Positions 1 to 8,115 of a DNA stretch of 64,000 nucleotides are shown piece by piece. Positions within the stretch are counted from its first letter, which is position 1; each line of letters begins with the position of its first letter. The translations under genes were made by a program, and so were the position numbers. The notes below the pieces were generated by a model, which saw only the letters and a program-made list of their open reading frames with translations, did not search any database and had not been told where the DNA came from. The DNA is from Streptomyces geranii (GTDB lineage: Bacteria; Actinomycetota; Actinomycetes; Streptomycetales; Streptomycetaceae): NCBI RefSeq assembly GCF_002954775.1, contig NZ_PJME01000005.1, positions 124,001 through 188,000 on the forward strand, given 5' to 3'.

Positions 1-431
1 TCGTGGACGGCGCGTCGGACGGCGGCGCAGGCCACCTCCACGGCGTCCTCGGCCGAGGTGACCCGAGCGGTGACGGCGCCCACCGCCCGGGCGAGGGCGT
101 CCTGGTCGACGTAGAAGTTGGACCTCGGCTCGGTGACCTCGGCCGCCAGCACGACCAGCGGGGTACGGCTCTTGGCGGCCTCGGCGATGCCGGTGACGGC
201 GTTCGTCAGACCGGGGCCCTGGTGCACGCTCAGCACCGCCACCGTGCCGCTCGTCCGCGCGTACGCGTCGGCCATCGTCGCCGCGCCGCCCTCGTGCCGT
301 GCGGCGACGAAGCGTGCGCCCGCCGCCACCAGCGCGTTGGTGACATGGAAGTTGCCCGAGCCCACGACGCCGAAGACCCGGTCCACCCCGGACGCGGCCA
401 GCGCCCTGCCGACGGCCTCCGCGACCTTCAT
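1..431 (-). CDS. Thiamine-diphosphate enzyme, acetolactate-synthase-like, N-terminal part (cut by window start)
   Basis: The visible 143 residues form the N-terminal ThDP-binding (Pyr) domain of the acetolactate synthase/benzoylformate decarboxylase superfamily. They open with a V-x-R-V-F-G-V-V-G motif, followed by a conserved A-R-H-E-G-G-A-A-x-M-A-D-A-Y-A-R segment. The Glu in that segment is the residue that normally activates the cofactor N1' in this family. A Q-G-P-G-L-T-N loop follows. The ATG overlaps the stop of the upstream cyclase gene by ATGA, so the two are translationally coupled. The rest lies outside the window, so substrate (decarboxylation versus C-C ligation) cannot be decided. 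It is the last visible member of the leftward RpiR-P450-cyclase operon and probably acts on an oxo-acid or aldehyde made by its partners. Confidence 0.85.
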   Translation of the reverse strand, partial: MKVAEAVGRALAASGVDRVFGVVGSGNFHVTNALVAAGARFVAARHEGGAATMADAYARTSGTVAVLSVHQGPGLTNAVTGIAEAAKSRTPLVVLAAEVTEPRSNFYVDQDALARAVGAVTARVTSAEDAVEVACAAVRRAVH

Positions 432-1213
432 GACCGCTCCACCAGGGCGAGCACGCGTGCCGGGGCCCCGGACCCGCTGACGATGGGCAGCGGGCCGGCG
501 ACGACGACCGCGCCGGTCGGCGGCAGTTCGGCCAGGTTCCGCAGCTGGGTCAGGCCGTACTTGTCGCTGCCCATCAGATACGAGTGGCAGGGGAACGCCG
601 GGTCGAAGGAGTGCGCGCCTCCGGCGTCGGTGCCGACCGTCTCGACGCCGAGGCCGATCACCGGCGACTCCTCGGCCACCCAGCGGGCGCACTCCACGGA
701 CAGGCCCGGGGTGTGCGGGCCGTTCTCGTCCGCGTTGAGGAAGGGTTCCTGGGCGTGTGCGCGGGCGTCCCAGCCCGTACGGAGCAACAGCCAGCCCCCG
801 TCGGGGAGTTGGCCGTGTTCCGCCTCCCACGCCTGCACGTGGTCGACCTCGACCAGGAAGTCCGGGTCCTCGGCCGCCTCGGCGGTGAAGTCCAGTACCG
901 CCGCCGGTGCGACGAGGCGGCCCGCCGGGACCGAGGCCACGTCGGCGAGGTCCTTGCCGGTGACCCAGTGGTTCGGGGCGTCGAAGTGGGTGCCGGTGTG
1001 CTCGCCGCTGCGGAAGTTGTTCCAGTACCAGGCCGGTCCCCGGTCGTCGTACCGGCTGATCTCCTCCAGCTCGAACACGGCGGTCTGGCCGAACTCGGGC
1101 GGCAGTTGCAGCACGGGGGTGGACGACGACAACGGCGAGGTGAGGTCGACGACTTGGATCGACCCGCCGCGCAGACCCGACACCAACGAAGCGAGGACGG
1201 ACGGCTGGGACAT
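428..1213 (-). CDS. Cyclase-family (kynurenine formamidase-like) metal-dependent hydrolase
   Basis: This 261-residue protein carries the family signature H-T-G-T-H-F-D-A-P-N-H-W (H-x-G-T-H-x-D-x-P-x-H), which supplies metal ligands in cyclase/KynB-type hydrolases. Further family features are a W-L-L-L-R-T-G-W strand and an I-G-L-G-V-E-T-V-G-T-D segment. The ATG at 1213 is chosen because AGGAGG lies 5 nt upstream; an in-frame upstream extension to 1249 lacks such a site. It ends with an ATGA overlap into the ThDP gene and sits 65 nt downstream of the P450. Known members hydrolyse N-formylkynurenine, cyclic amides or lactones. The substrate here is unknown; the neighbours suggest hydrolysis of an oxidised ring or amide intermediate. 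Confidence 0.85.
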   Translation of the reverse strand: MSQPSVLASLVSGLRGGSIQVVDLTSPLSSSTPVLQLPPEFGQTAVFELEEISRYDDRGPAWYWNNFRSGEHTGTHFDAPNHWVTGKDLADVASVPAGRLVAPAAVLDFTAEAAEDPDFLVEVDHVQAWEAEHGQLPDGGWLLLRTGWDARAHAQEPFLNADENGPHTPGLSVECARWVAEESPVIGLGVETVGTDAGGAHSFDPAFPCHSYLMGSDKYGLTQLRNLAELPPTGAVVVAGPLPIVSGSGAPARVLALVERS

Positions 1214-1278
1214 GGAGGCCTCCTGGGACGCTGCTGGAGCCCTCAGCATCCCAGCCAGGCGCGGTGTCCGACGGGGTG

Positions 1279-2514
1279 TCAGGAGGCGGGGTGTCGGGCG
1301 GGCGCGTCCCAGAGGACGTTCAGGGTGGCGGGCTTGCGGAAGACCAGGCCCTGCGGGGTGCTGGGGTGTTCCGGGTCGAGGCGCAGGCCCGGCAGGCGTT
1401 CGAGGAGGCGGTGGAGGGCGATCCGGGTCTCCAGCCGGGCCAGATGTGCGGCGAGGCAGTAGTGCGGGCCGTGGGCGAAGGCCAGTTGGAGGCGGGCGTT
1501 CTCGCGGCGCACGTCGAAGTGGTCGGGGTCGGGGAAGACGGCCGGGTCGCGGTTGGCGCCGGTGAGGGAGACGGTGACCAGGTCTCCCCGGCGGATGGTG
1601 GCCGGACCGAGTTCGGTGTCGCGGGTGGCGTAGCGGTCGACGACCGCGGCGCCGGGTTCGAGGCGCAGCGACTCCTCGATCGCGCCGTCGAGGAGGCCGA
1701 AGTCGGCCCGGACGAGGGCGAGTTGGTCGGGGTTCCGGAACAGGTGCAGCAGGGCGTTGGTGATCATCGCCTCGGTGGTCTCGATGCCGCCGAACATCAG
1801 CACGGCGGCGTTGGAGGCGACCTCGGGCACGGTCAGGCGTCCGGCGGCGGTCAGGAGCAGGGAGGCGGTGTCCCGGTCGGCGACGGTGGCCTCGACGGCG
1901 GCCCGCAGTTGGGCGTAGGCCGCGGTACCGGCGGGGCTCGCCGCGTGACCGGCGGTGATGTCGGAGACCGACTGCACGATGGCGTCGTACCAGGTGAGGA
2001 CGGTGTCGGCGGTGGTGCCGGTGAGGCCGAGCGCCTCGGTCACGACGGCGACCGCGAGGGGTCCGGCGAAGGCACGCCGGAGTTCGGCGGCGCCGGTCGG
2101 CGGGAGGGCGGTGATGAGCCGGTCGGTCTCGCGCTCGATGCAGGCGGTGAAGCCCTCCCGGACCTCGCGCGGGCGGAAGGGTGCGTTGAACGGCTCGCGG
2201 TGGCGGGCGTGTTCGTCGCCGTCGAGGGAGAGCATGCTGGGGCCGACGACCTGGGCGGTGGAGAAGCGCGGGTCGTCGACGGTGAACGTCCCGGAGTCCC
2301 GCATCACGGTCAGTGCGAGATCGCGCCGGGTGACCAGCCAGCCGCCCAACTCCGGTAGCCAGGAGACCGGTTCGTGGGCGCGGAGCAGGGCGAGGCGGGC
2401 GTGCGGGTCGTCGGCGAGTTCGGCGAGGGTGGTCCCGGCGCCGAGCGGGCTGGAGTCGACGAGGTGGGCTGTCATCGGGGGCGAACTGCCTCTCGGTGGC
2501 TGGTACTTGGGCAT
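1279..2514 (-). CDS. Cytochrome P450
   Basis: A soluble bacterial-type cytochrome P450 (class I, needing ferredoxin and reductase, neither of which is adjacent). It has an I-helix G-G-I-E-T-T motif, a K-helix E-E-S-L-R, and the heme-binding loop F-A-H-G-P-H-Y-C-L-A-A-H-L-A-R. The usual Gly two residues after the Cys is Ala, a tolerated variant. The length (411 residues, or 398 from the inner ATG at 2475) is normal. The 2514 start has GAAGGA very close (3 nt), the inner one has GAGAGG 13 nt away, so the start is uncertain. It lies between an RpiR regulator and the cyclase/ThDP genes on one strand, so it is probably an oxygenase in that catabolic operon. Confidence 0.92.
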   Translation of the reverse strand: MPKYQPPRGSSPPMTAHLVDSSPLGAGTTLAELADDPHARLALLRAHEPVSWLPELGGWLVTRRDLALTVMRDSGTFTVDDPRFSTAQVVGPSMLSLDGDEHARHREPFNAPFRPREVREGFTACIERETDRLITALPPTGAAELRRAFAGPLAVAVVTEALGLTGTTADTVLTWYDAIVQSVSDITAGHAASPAGTAAYAQLRAAVEATVADRDTASLLLTAAGRLTVPEVASNAAVLMFGGIETTEAMITNALLHLFRNPDQLALVRADFGLLDGAIEESLRLEPGAAVVDRYATRDTELGPATIRRGDLVTVSLTGANRDPAVFPDPDHFDVRRENARLQLAFAHGPHYCLAAHLARLETRIALHRLLERLPGLRLDPEHPSTPQGLVFRKPATLNVLWDAPARHPAS

Positions 2515-2542
2515 GATTCCTTCACCCCTGGAGATGAGCCGT

Positions 2543-3409
2543 TCACTCGACGAACAGTCCTCGCGCGGCGGCCCGGGCGTCGAACTCCTCCAAGTGGGCC
2601 TGCGCGTCCGGCAGTGCGTCGCACATGGCCTCCAGGAGCACCTGACCGAGGAGCATCGGGGCGCTCACGGTGTCGAAGACCAGACCGGTGCCCACGGCGG
2701 CCGGAAGCAGCACATCGCTGTGGGCGGCGACCGGGGCGAACGTACCGTCGGCGATCGTCACCACCGTCAGCCCCGCGTCCCGGGCGTGGTCGAGGGCGTC
2801 GAGGAGTTCGCGCGGATGGCGCGGCAGCGCGAAGCACAGGAGGGCGCTCGCACCGGCCTTGCGGGCGGCGTCTATCCGGTCGGCGAGCAGGGAGCCGCCC
2901 TCGTCGAGCAGCCGTACGTCGGGGTGGACCTTGGCCGTGAAGTAGGCGAAGCCCCGGGCCTGGGCGGCGGAGGCGCGCAGGCCGAGCACCGGCAGCGGGC
3001 GGGACGCGGCGAGGAGCCGTCCCGCGCGTTCCACGGGGCCGGGGTCCGCGAGCAGGGAAGCCAGTTGCCGCAGGTTGTCGATCTCGGCCTGTACGGCCTG
3101 CTGGTACGGGTTGTCGGACCGCTCAGGCGTGTCCGTGCCGGTGGGGGCCACGTCCCGGAGGTGTCTGCGCAGTGCCGGGTAGCCGTCGAAGCCGAGGGCG
3201 ACCGCGAAGCGGGTCACCGACGGCTGGCTGACGCCCGCCAGTTGGGCCAGTTCCACGCTCGACAGGAAGGGCACGTCCGCCGCCTGCCTCACCAGACAGT
3301 GCGCGATACGGCGTTGCGTCGGGGTGAGTCGACGTCCCTCGAAGAGCCGGTGCAGCCGTGCGGAGGAACCGGCCGCCTCGGCCGTGTCGGTGCCGACGCC
3401 GTCGCTCAT
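2543..3409 (-). CDS. MurR/RpiR-family transcriptional regulator
   Basis: This 288-residue regulator has an N-terminal HTH_6 domain (about residues 15-85, with L-A-Q-L-A-G-V-S-Q-P-S-V-T-R-F as the recognition helix region). A C-terminal SIS-like domain (about 120-260) normally senses a small, often phosphorylated sugar or amine ligand. The ATG at 3409 has a GGGAG ribosome site directly upstream; the longer upstream frame runs through the terminator hairpin and is not used. It is the first gene after that hairpin and opens the run that continues with the P450, cyclase and ThDP genes. It most likely controls this divergon, including the transporter, but the operator assignment is inference. Confidence 0.88.
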   Translation of the reverse strand: MSDGVGTDTAEAAGSSARLHRLFEGRRLTPTQRRIAHCLVRQAADVPFLSSVELAQLAGVSQPSVTRFAVALGFDGYPALRRHLRDVAPTGTDTPERSDNPYQQAVQAEIDNLRQLASLLADPGPVERAGRLLAASRPLPVLGLRASAAQARGFAYFTAKVHPDVRLLDEGGSLLADRIDAARKAGASALLCFALPRHPRELLDALDHARDAGLTVVTIADGTFAPVAAHSDVLLPAAVGTGLVFDTVSAPMLLGQVLLEAMCDALPDAQAHLEEFDARAAARGLFVE

Positions 3410-3436
3410 CTGCTCCCCAGCCGGTCGTGTTCGGGA

Positions 3437-3474
3437 CCCTCTCCCCCGCCCGGTGGGCCGGGCCGGGGAGAGGG
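3437..3474 (-). terminator. Strong GC hairpin terminator after the ABC transporter operon
   Basis: A perfect 10-bp outer stem (CCCTCTCCCC at 3437-3446 with GGGGAGAGGG at 3465-3474) encloses a second 6-bp stem (3448-3453 with 3458-3463). It lies between the stop of the substrate-binding protein gene (3503) and the regulator start (3409). No U-run follows, as is usual for Streptomyces terminators. Confidence 0.75.
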
Positions 3475-3502
3475 CGGACGATATTGCCACAGCGCAGCCG
3501 GG

Positions 3503-4453
3503 TCAGCTCACGAGACCGGCGCTCGTCAGCCAGTCCTTGGCGACCGTGCTGGAGTCCTCCTTGTCGTTGACGAGCTTCTTCATCATCTCCAGCAGGTCCT
3601 CGGTGGTCAGCTTGGCGGAGACGCTGTTGAGCGCCGCCTTGGCCGTGTCGTCGACCGCCGACTTGTAGACCAGGGGCGTGACGTTCTGCGAGGAGAAGAG
3701 GTTCTTCGGGTCCTCCAGGACGACCAGCTTGTCCTCGACGATCGCCGGGTCGGTGGTGTACAGGTTCGCGGCCTGTACCTCGTCGTCCTTGAGCAGCTTC
3801 ACCAGGGTGGTCTGGGCGCCCGCGTCCAGCGGCTGGAACTTGCCGAACTCGACGCCGTAGACCGACTTCAGGCCGACGCCGCCCTGTGTGCGGGTCTTGA
3901 ACTCCGAACCGGCCCCGATCGTCATGTCCTTGGCGACCGGCTTGAGGTCGGCGATGGTCTTGAGCTTGTACTTGGCGGCGGTCTCGGCGGTGACGGTCAC
4001 CGAGTCCTTGTCCTCGGCGGTGGCCGAGTCGAGGATCTCCACCGAGGAGGGGAGCTTCGCCTTCAGTTCGGTGTTGACCTGCTCCGTGCTGGTCGCGGTG
4101 CTGTTCTTGTCGACCGCCACCGAGAGCAGGGCGCCGTTGTACTCGGGGACGACTCCGATGCCGCCCTTGACGACCTGGTCGTAGTAGACCTCGCGGGCGC
4201 CGATGTCGAACTTCCGGGTCACCTTGAGGCCCTTGGACTCCAGGGCCTGGGAGTAGATCTCGGCGAGCAGCTGGCTCTCGGGGAAGTTCGCCGAGCCGAC
4301 GACGATGGATTTGCCGTTGCCGCCGCTGTCGGCGCTGTCACCGGTCAGCGGGTTGCTGCTGTCACTGTCGCCGCCGCCTCCGCAGGCGGTCAGCGAGAGT
4401 GCGGCGATCAGACCGAAGGCGGCGCTGCGGTAGATGCCTCGCTTGGTGCTCAT
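3503..4453 (-). CDS. Osmoprotectant/quaternary-amine ABC transporter substrate-binding lipoprotein (OpuCC/ProX type)
   Basis: A 316-residue extracytoplasmic binding protein with a lipoprotein signal: basic N-terminus, hydrophobic stretch and lipobox L-T-A-C with the acylated Cys at residue 24. A G/D/S-rich tether follows. The mature part starts with I-V-V-G-S-A-N-F-P-E-S-Q-L-L-A-E-I-Y, the signature of the OpuAC/QAT family. Known members bind glycine betaine, choline, carnitine or other trimethylammonium compounds through an aromatic cage. The same fold has been used for ergothioneine in other bacteria. A GAAAGGA ribosome site precedes the ATG. It is the last gene of a four-gene leftward operon. 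Confidence 0.9.
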   Translation of the reverse strand: MSTKRGIYRSAAFGLIAALSLTACGGGGDSDSSNPLTGDSADSGGNGKSIVVGSANFPESQLLAEIYSQALESKGLKVTRKFDIGAREVYYDQVVKGGIGVVPEYNGALLSVAVDKNSTATSTEQVNTELKAKLPSSVEILDSATAEDKDSVTVTAETAAKYKLKTIADLKPVAKDMTIGAGSEFKTRTQGGVGLKSVYGVEFGKFQPLDAGAQTTLVKLLKDDEVQAANLYTTDPAIVEDKLVVLEDPKNLFSSQNVTPLVYKSAVDDTAKAALNSVSAKLTTEDLLEMMKKLVNDKEDSSTVAKDWLTSAGLVS

Positions 4454-4468
4454 GGGGTTTTTTCCTTT

Positions 4469-4489
4469 CTCGGAGCCCGCGGGCTCGGC
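4469..4489 (-). promoter_or_regulatory. Intercistronic palindrome before the binding-protein gene
   Basis: A perfect 14-nt palindrome (GAGCCCGCGGGCTC at 4473-4486) lies in the 57-nt gap between the second permease and the lipoprotein gene. Such hairpins often stabilise the 5' end of a downstream cistron so that the binding protein is made in excess over the membrane parts; that role is inferred here. Confidence 0.4.
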
Positions 4490-4510
4490 AATTCTTCATG
4501 ACGAATGAAT

Positions 4511-5200
4511 TCAGGATTTCGACGCCGCGACCTGGAGGCCGGGCGAGACGATGACGCGCCGGAGCGCGGTGAAGGCGACCTGGACGACGAGTGCCAGTGC
4601 GACGACGACGGTCGAGCCGCCGATGACCAGTTCGTAGTCGTTGCGGGAGAGCCCGTCGACGATGAAGCGGCCGAGTCCGCCGAGCCCGGGGTAGGCGGCG
4701 ACGGTCGCGGTGGCCACGACCTGGATCGCGGCGATCCTGAGGCCGAGGAGGATCAGCGGCAGCGCCATCGGCACCTCGACCCGCAGCAGCACCTCCCACT
4801 CGGTCATCCCGACCCCGCGTGCCGCGTCCCTGGTGTCGGGGTCGACGCCCCGGACGCCCTCGTAGGTGTTGATGAGGATCGGCGGGACGGCGAGCGCGAC
4901 CAGGGCGATCAGTACGGGGGTGGTGCTGAGCCCGGCGAGGGTGACGACGAGAACCACCAGACCGAAGGTGGGGATCGCCCGCGCCAGGTTCGCCACGGTC
5001 GCCACGGCGAACGCCCCCCGGCCGGTGTGCCCGACGAGCAGCCCGAAGGCGAGTCCGATCAGCGCGGCGAAGAACAGGGAGATACCGCTGTACGTCAGAT
5101 GTTCGATCAGCCGGTGCGGGATGCCGTCGTCGCCGTGCCACTGCTGGGAGGACGTCAGCCAGTCCCACACGAGCCGGACCTGGTTCAGGAAGTCGTTCAT
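4511..5200 (-). CDS. Quaternary-amine ABC transporter permease (OpuCD/ProW type)
   Basis: A 229-residue membrane protein with about five or six hydrophobic helices. The cytoplasmic coupling loop, around E-G-V-R-G-V-D-P-D-T-R-D-A-A-R-G-V-G-M, is the EAA motif of binding-protein-dependent permeases. The start at 5200 overlaps the stop of the other permease (ATGA); a longer frame to 5227 would overlap that gene further. It contains the A-Y-P-G-L-G-G-L-G motif typical of OpuC permeases. It pairs with the adjacent permease to form the heterodimeric channel. Confidence 0.9.
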   Translation of the reverse strand: MNDFLNQVRLVWDWLTSSQQWHGDDGIPHRLIEHLTYSGISLFFAALIGLAFGLLVGHTGRGAFAVATVANLARAIPTFGLVVLVVTLAGLSTTPVLIALVALAVPPILINTYEGVRGVDPDTRDAARGVGMTEWEVLLRVEVPMALPLILLGLRIAAIQVVATATVAAYPGLGGLGRFIVDGLSRNDYELVIGGSTVVVALALVVQVAFTALRRVIVSPGLQVAASKS

Positions 5201-5862
5201 GACGCCCTCACCTTGTTCCGGGACCACGGGGTCAGCAGCCGCTGCGCGAGCACCAGCAGTGCGTCGGTGGCGAGGGCGAGCAGCATGATCAGCACGATGG
5301 CCGTGATGATGGGGGTCGGGAAGTCGAGTTGGAGACCACGGGTGATGTAGTACCCGAGTCCGCCCTGTCCGATCAGCTGTCCCACCGCCACCAGGCTGAT
5401 GGACGACACGGCGGCGACCCGGACCCCGGCGATCACGACGGGTACGGCGATCGGCAGCTCGACCTGGACGACCCGCCGTATGGCGCCGAAGCCCATCGCG
5501 GTGGCCGCGAGCCGGACCGGTTCAGGAACCGAGGCCAGCCCGTCCACCACGTTGGGCACCAGCACCGACAGCGTGTACAGCGTCAGCGGGATCATGACCG
5601 TGCGTTCGGTGAGCCCCGTATAGCGCACGAAGATCATGAACAGGGCCAGCGACGGGATCGAGTACAGGATGTTGGCCACGGTCAGCACCGGCGGGTACAG
5701 CCAGCGCCAGCGGTGGCACAGGATGCCGAGCGGGATCGAGATGATCAGGCCGAACAGGACCGGCAGCAGGCCGAGGCGCAGATGGATTCCGGTGTAGTCG
5801 GCCAGCTCGGCGGCGTGGTCGCCGATCCACTGCCACCGGATCAGCGGTTCGTCGTCACTCAT
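5197..5862 (-). CDS. Quaternary-amine ABC transporter permease (OpuCB/ProW type)
   Basis: A 221-residue integral membrane protein of the same family as its downstream neighbour. It has a hydrophobic helix near residues 28-50 and the EAA-type loop V-P-E-P-V-R-L-A-A-T-A-M-G-F-G. The L-I-G-Q-G-G-L-G-Y-Y segment is conserved in glycine-betaine/choline permeases. It overlaps both neighbours by ATGA, so ATPase, permease and permease are made in coupled fashion. Two separate permease genes are typical of the OpuC/QAT class. Confidence 0.9.
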   Translation of the reverse strand: MSDDEPLIRWQWIGDHAAELADYTGIHLRLGLLPVLFGLIISIPLGILCHRWRWLYPPVLTVANILYSIPSLALFMIFVRYTGLTERTVMIPLTLYTLSVLVPNVVDGLASVPEPVRLAATAMGFGAIRRVVQVELPIAVPVVIAGVRVAAVSSISLVAVGQLIGQGGLGYYITRGLQLDFPTPIITAIVLIMLLALATDALLVLAQRLLTPWSRNKVRAS

Positions 5863-6977
5863 CGTTTCGCACCGTCCGCCCCGCCGGTGCCCGCGTCCGC
5901 GCTCCCGCCGGAGAGTTCGTGGGCGTCCGCGACCCCCACGACCGCGCCGTCCGCGTCAACGCCCACCGCGAGCCGGGCGGGCGACAGGAGTGCCGAGTCG
6001 AGGGCGGCGCGGGCCGAGTCGCCGGCGAGGCTGAAGGTGTGGCCGAGCGGTGCCAGGGTCGCGTCGGCGAGGGTGCCGCTGTCCGGCAGGTCGGCGACCG
6101 CGGCCCAGCCGAGCGGGCGGCGGTCGCCGTCGACGACCAGTACCCAGGGCTCGCCGGCCGTCCGCGCGGACGCCACGGACGAGGTCGCGGGCAGTACCGG
6201 ACCCTCGCGCAGCGGCACATCGGCCCCGTCGACGAAGGACAGTCTGCGGATGCCCCGGTCGTGTCCCACGAAGTCGGCCACGAAGTCGTCGGCGGGGTCG
6301 GCGAGCAGCCGCTCGGGCGTGTCGAACTGGGCCAGCTTGCCGCCGGTCCTGAACACGGCGATCTTGTCGCCGAGTTTGATCGCCTCGTCGATGTCGTGGG
6401 TGACGAACACGATCGTCTTGTGCAGCTCCTTCTGGAGGCGGATGAACTCGGCCTGCAGTTCCGCCCGGACGATCGGGTCGACCGCGCTGAACGGCTCGTC
6501 CATCAGCAGTACGGGCGGGTCGGCGCCGAGCGCTCTGGCCACCCCGACGCGCTGCTGCTGACCCCCGGAGAGCTGGTTCGGATAGCGCTTGGCCATGCTG
6601 CTCGGCAGCCCCACCAGTTCCAGGAGTTCCGCCGCCCGCGCGCGGGCCTTCTTCCGGCTCCAGCCGAGAAGCAACGGAACGGTGGCGATGTTGTCGAGAA
6701 TGGTGCGGTGCGGGAAGAGTCCCGCGTGCTGGATCACGTACCCGATGCCACGGCGCAGCTCGGGGGCGTTCACCTCCCGGATGTCCTGGCCGCGCAGGCT
6801 CACCGTCCCGGACGTGGGCTCCACCATGCGGTTGACCATGCGCAGTGTGGTGGTCTTGCCGCAGCCGGAGGGACCGACCAGGACCGTGAGGCCACCCTCG
6901 GCCAACTCCAGCGACAGTTCGTCCACCGCTGTCGTCCCGTTTGGATAATTTTTGCTCACCGCATCGAATCTGATCAA
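5859..6977 (-). CDS. Quaternary-amine ABC transporter ATP-binding protein with C-terminal CBS region (OpuCA/ProV type)
   Basis: A 372-residue ATPase. Walker A is G-P-S-G-C-G-K-T (35-42), signature L-S-G-G-Q (136-140), Walker B V-L-L-M-D-E-P (156-162). About 140 further residues match the paired CBS region found in OpuA/OpuC ATPases, which senses ionic strength or nucleotides in known members. The start codon is TTG at 6975-6977 with AAGGGG upstream; no better ATG exists. It is the first gene of the transporter operon and is transcribed away from the ornithine-cyclodeaminase-family gene. Together with 5862-3503 it forms a complete importer. Confidence 0.92.
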   Translation of the reverse strand: MIRFDAVSKNYPNGTTAVDELSLELAEGGLTVLVGPSGCGKTTTLRMVNRMVEPTSGTVSLRGQDIREVNAPELRRGIGYVIQHAGLFPHRTILDNIATVPLLLGWSRKKARARAAELLELVGLPSSMAKRYPNQLSGGQQQRVGVARALGADPPVLLMDEPFSAVDPIVRAELQAEFIRLQKELHKTIVFVTHDIDEAIKLGDKIAVFRTGGKLAQFDTPERLLADPADDFVADFVGHDRGIRRLSFVDGADVPLREGPVLPATSSVASARTAGEPWVLVVDGDRRPLGWAAVADLPDSGTLADATLAPLGHTFSLAGDSARAALDSALLSPARLAVGVDADGAVVGVADAHELSGGSADAGTGGADGAKR

Positions 6978-7011
6978 GGCTGCCCCTTACCCGACTGCAT
7001 ATGGTCATGCA

Positions 7012-7069
7012 GAGTTATCCGTGACTGAATGACAGTCAATGCCCATCTGTAAACGGCACGTTACAGTCA
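7012..7069. promoter_or_regulatory. Divergent control region with inverted repeat TGACTG-N5-CAGTCA and an overlapping leftward promoter candidate
   Basis: The 136-nt gap between the ATPase and the ornithine-cyclodeaminase-family gene contains a perfect inverted repeat, TGACTG (7022-7027) and CAGTCA (7033-7038). A third CAGTCA lies at 7064-7069. On the minus strand a TTGACT -35-like hexamer (7039-7034), 16 nt and TAACTC (7017-7012) form a promoter candidate whose -35 overlaps the repeat. A repressor bound there would block transporter transcription. No clear rightward promoter was found. Confidence 0.45.
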
Positions 7070-7113
7070 CACAAAATCAGGCCAGGGCGTCCGAAATGTA
7101 GGGAGACACCGCC

Positions 7114-8115
7114 ATGAAACCGGTCTGGTTCACCTTTCTGAACGGCTCGGACATCGACCAGCTGGAATTGACCGACGGCGAGATCCTCGACGCCGTAGAG
7201 CAGGGGCTGCGCGCCCAGGGGCAGGGCGAGACGGTGATCGAACCGCGCGTCCATCTCGTCCCCGACCCCGCCTTCGACGGCCACTTCAATGTGCTGCGCG
7301 GCTATGTCGCGCCGCTCGCGCTGGCGGGCGTCAAGATCGTGGGCGACTACGTCGGCAACTACAAGGCCGGGCTGCCCTCCGAGATGGCCCTGCTCAACCT
7401 CTTCGACCCGCGCACCGGCATGCCGGTGGCCGTGGTCGACGCGACCGCCCTCACCGAGATGCGCACCGGCGCGCTCACCGCTCTGGGCGCTCGCCATCTG
7501 GCCCGCCCGGACTCCCGGGTGCTCGGTCACATCGGCGCCCGGGCCACCTCGTACTGGAACGTCCGGCTGCTCGACCGGCTCTTCGACCTGACCGAGATCC
7601 GCGTCCACTCGCGCCGCCCGGAGAGCTGCGAGGCCTTCGCGGAGCGGCTGGAACGGGACCTGGGCAAGCCGGTCGTCGTCACGAAGGACTGGCGGAGCTG
7701 CGTGGAGGGCGCGGACATCGTGGTGGAGGCCTCCCGCCTGGAACGCCCGGAACCGCTCCTGAAGACGGAGTGGATCTCACCGGGCGCCCTGGTCGTGCCC
7801 TACGGCACGAACAGCGCGGTCGAACTCTCCCTCACCGACATCATGGACAAGATCGTCGTCGACGACTGGGGCCAGGCCCACGCGGGCCCCTTCGGCGCCC
7901 TGCGCACCCACGTCGACTCCGGCAGGCTCAACAAGGACAACCTGCACGGCGAACTGGGCGAGATCGTCGCAGGCCGCAAACCGGGCCGCGAGAGCCCAGA
8001 CGAGACCAATCTCTTCTGGCACCGGGGCCTCTCCCTCTCCGACATCGCACTCGGCGCGGCCATGCTCAGAAAGGCCGAACAGCTCGGCCTCGGCCAGAAG
8101 CTCCGCTTCTCATGA
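7114..8115 (+). CDS. Ornithine cyclodeaminase/mu-crystallin family protein
   Basis: A 333-residue NAD(P)-binding protein of the ornithine cyclodeaminase/ketimine reductase/mu-crystallin family. Segments such as L-A-L-A-G-V-K-I-V-G-D-Y-V-G-N-Y and A-T-A-L-T-E-M-R-T-G-A-L-T-A-L-G are the family signature before the Rossmann domain. The nucleotide loop is altered: G-H-I-G-A-R-A-T stands where G-x-G-x-Q-A is typical. Members deaminate ornithine, make or reduce cyclic imines, or dehydrogenate opines. A start with AGGGAGA 9 nt upstream is used. It overlaps the lyase gene by ATGA. Context suggests it handles an amino-acid or imine intermediate of the same substrate, but the reaction is unknown. Confidence 0.85.
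   Translation: MKPVWFTFLNGSDIDQLELTDGEILDAVEQGLRAQGQGETVIEPRVHLVPDPAFDGHFNVLRGYVAPLALAGVKIVGDYVGNYKAGLPSEMALLNLFDPRTGMPVAVVDATALTEMRTGALTALGARHLARPDSRVLGHIGARATSYWNVRLLDRLFDLTEIRVHSRRPESCEAFAERLERDLGKPVVVTKDWRSCVEGADIVVEASRLERPEPLLKTEWISPGALVVPYGTNSAVELSLTDIMDKIVVDDWGQAHAGPFGALRTHVDSGRLNKDNLHGELGEIVAGRKPGRESPDETNLFWHRGLSLSDIALGAAMLRKAEQLGLGQKLRFS

Noticed and set aside
1955..4501. An 848-codon plus-strand open frame across P450, RpiR and lipoprotein genes
   Set aside because: The three minus-strand genes have clear family motifs; this frame is compositionally biased and motif-free.
7114..8115. Naming the ornithine-cyclodeaminase-family protein as tyramine oxidase subunit B
   Set aside because: That label appears on some related proteins, but nothing in this sequence or its neighbours shows amine oxidase activity.
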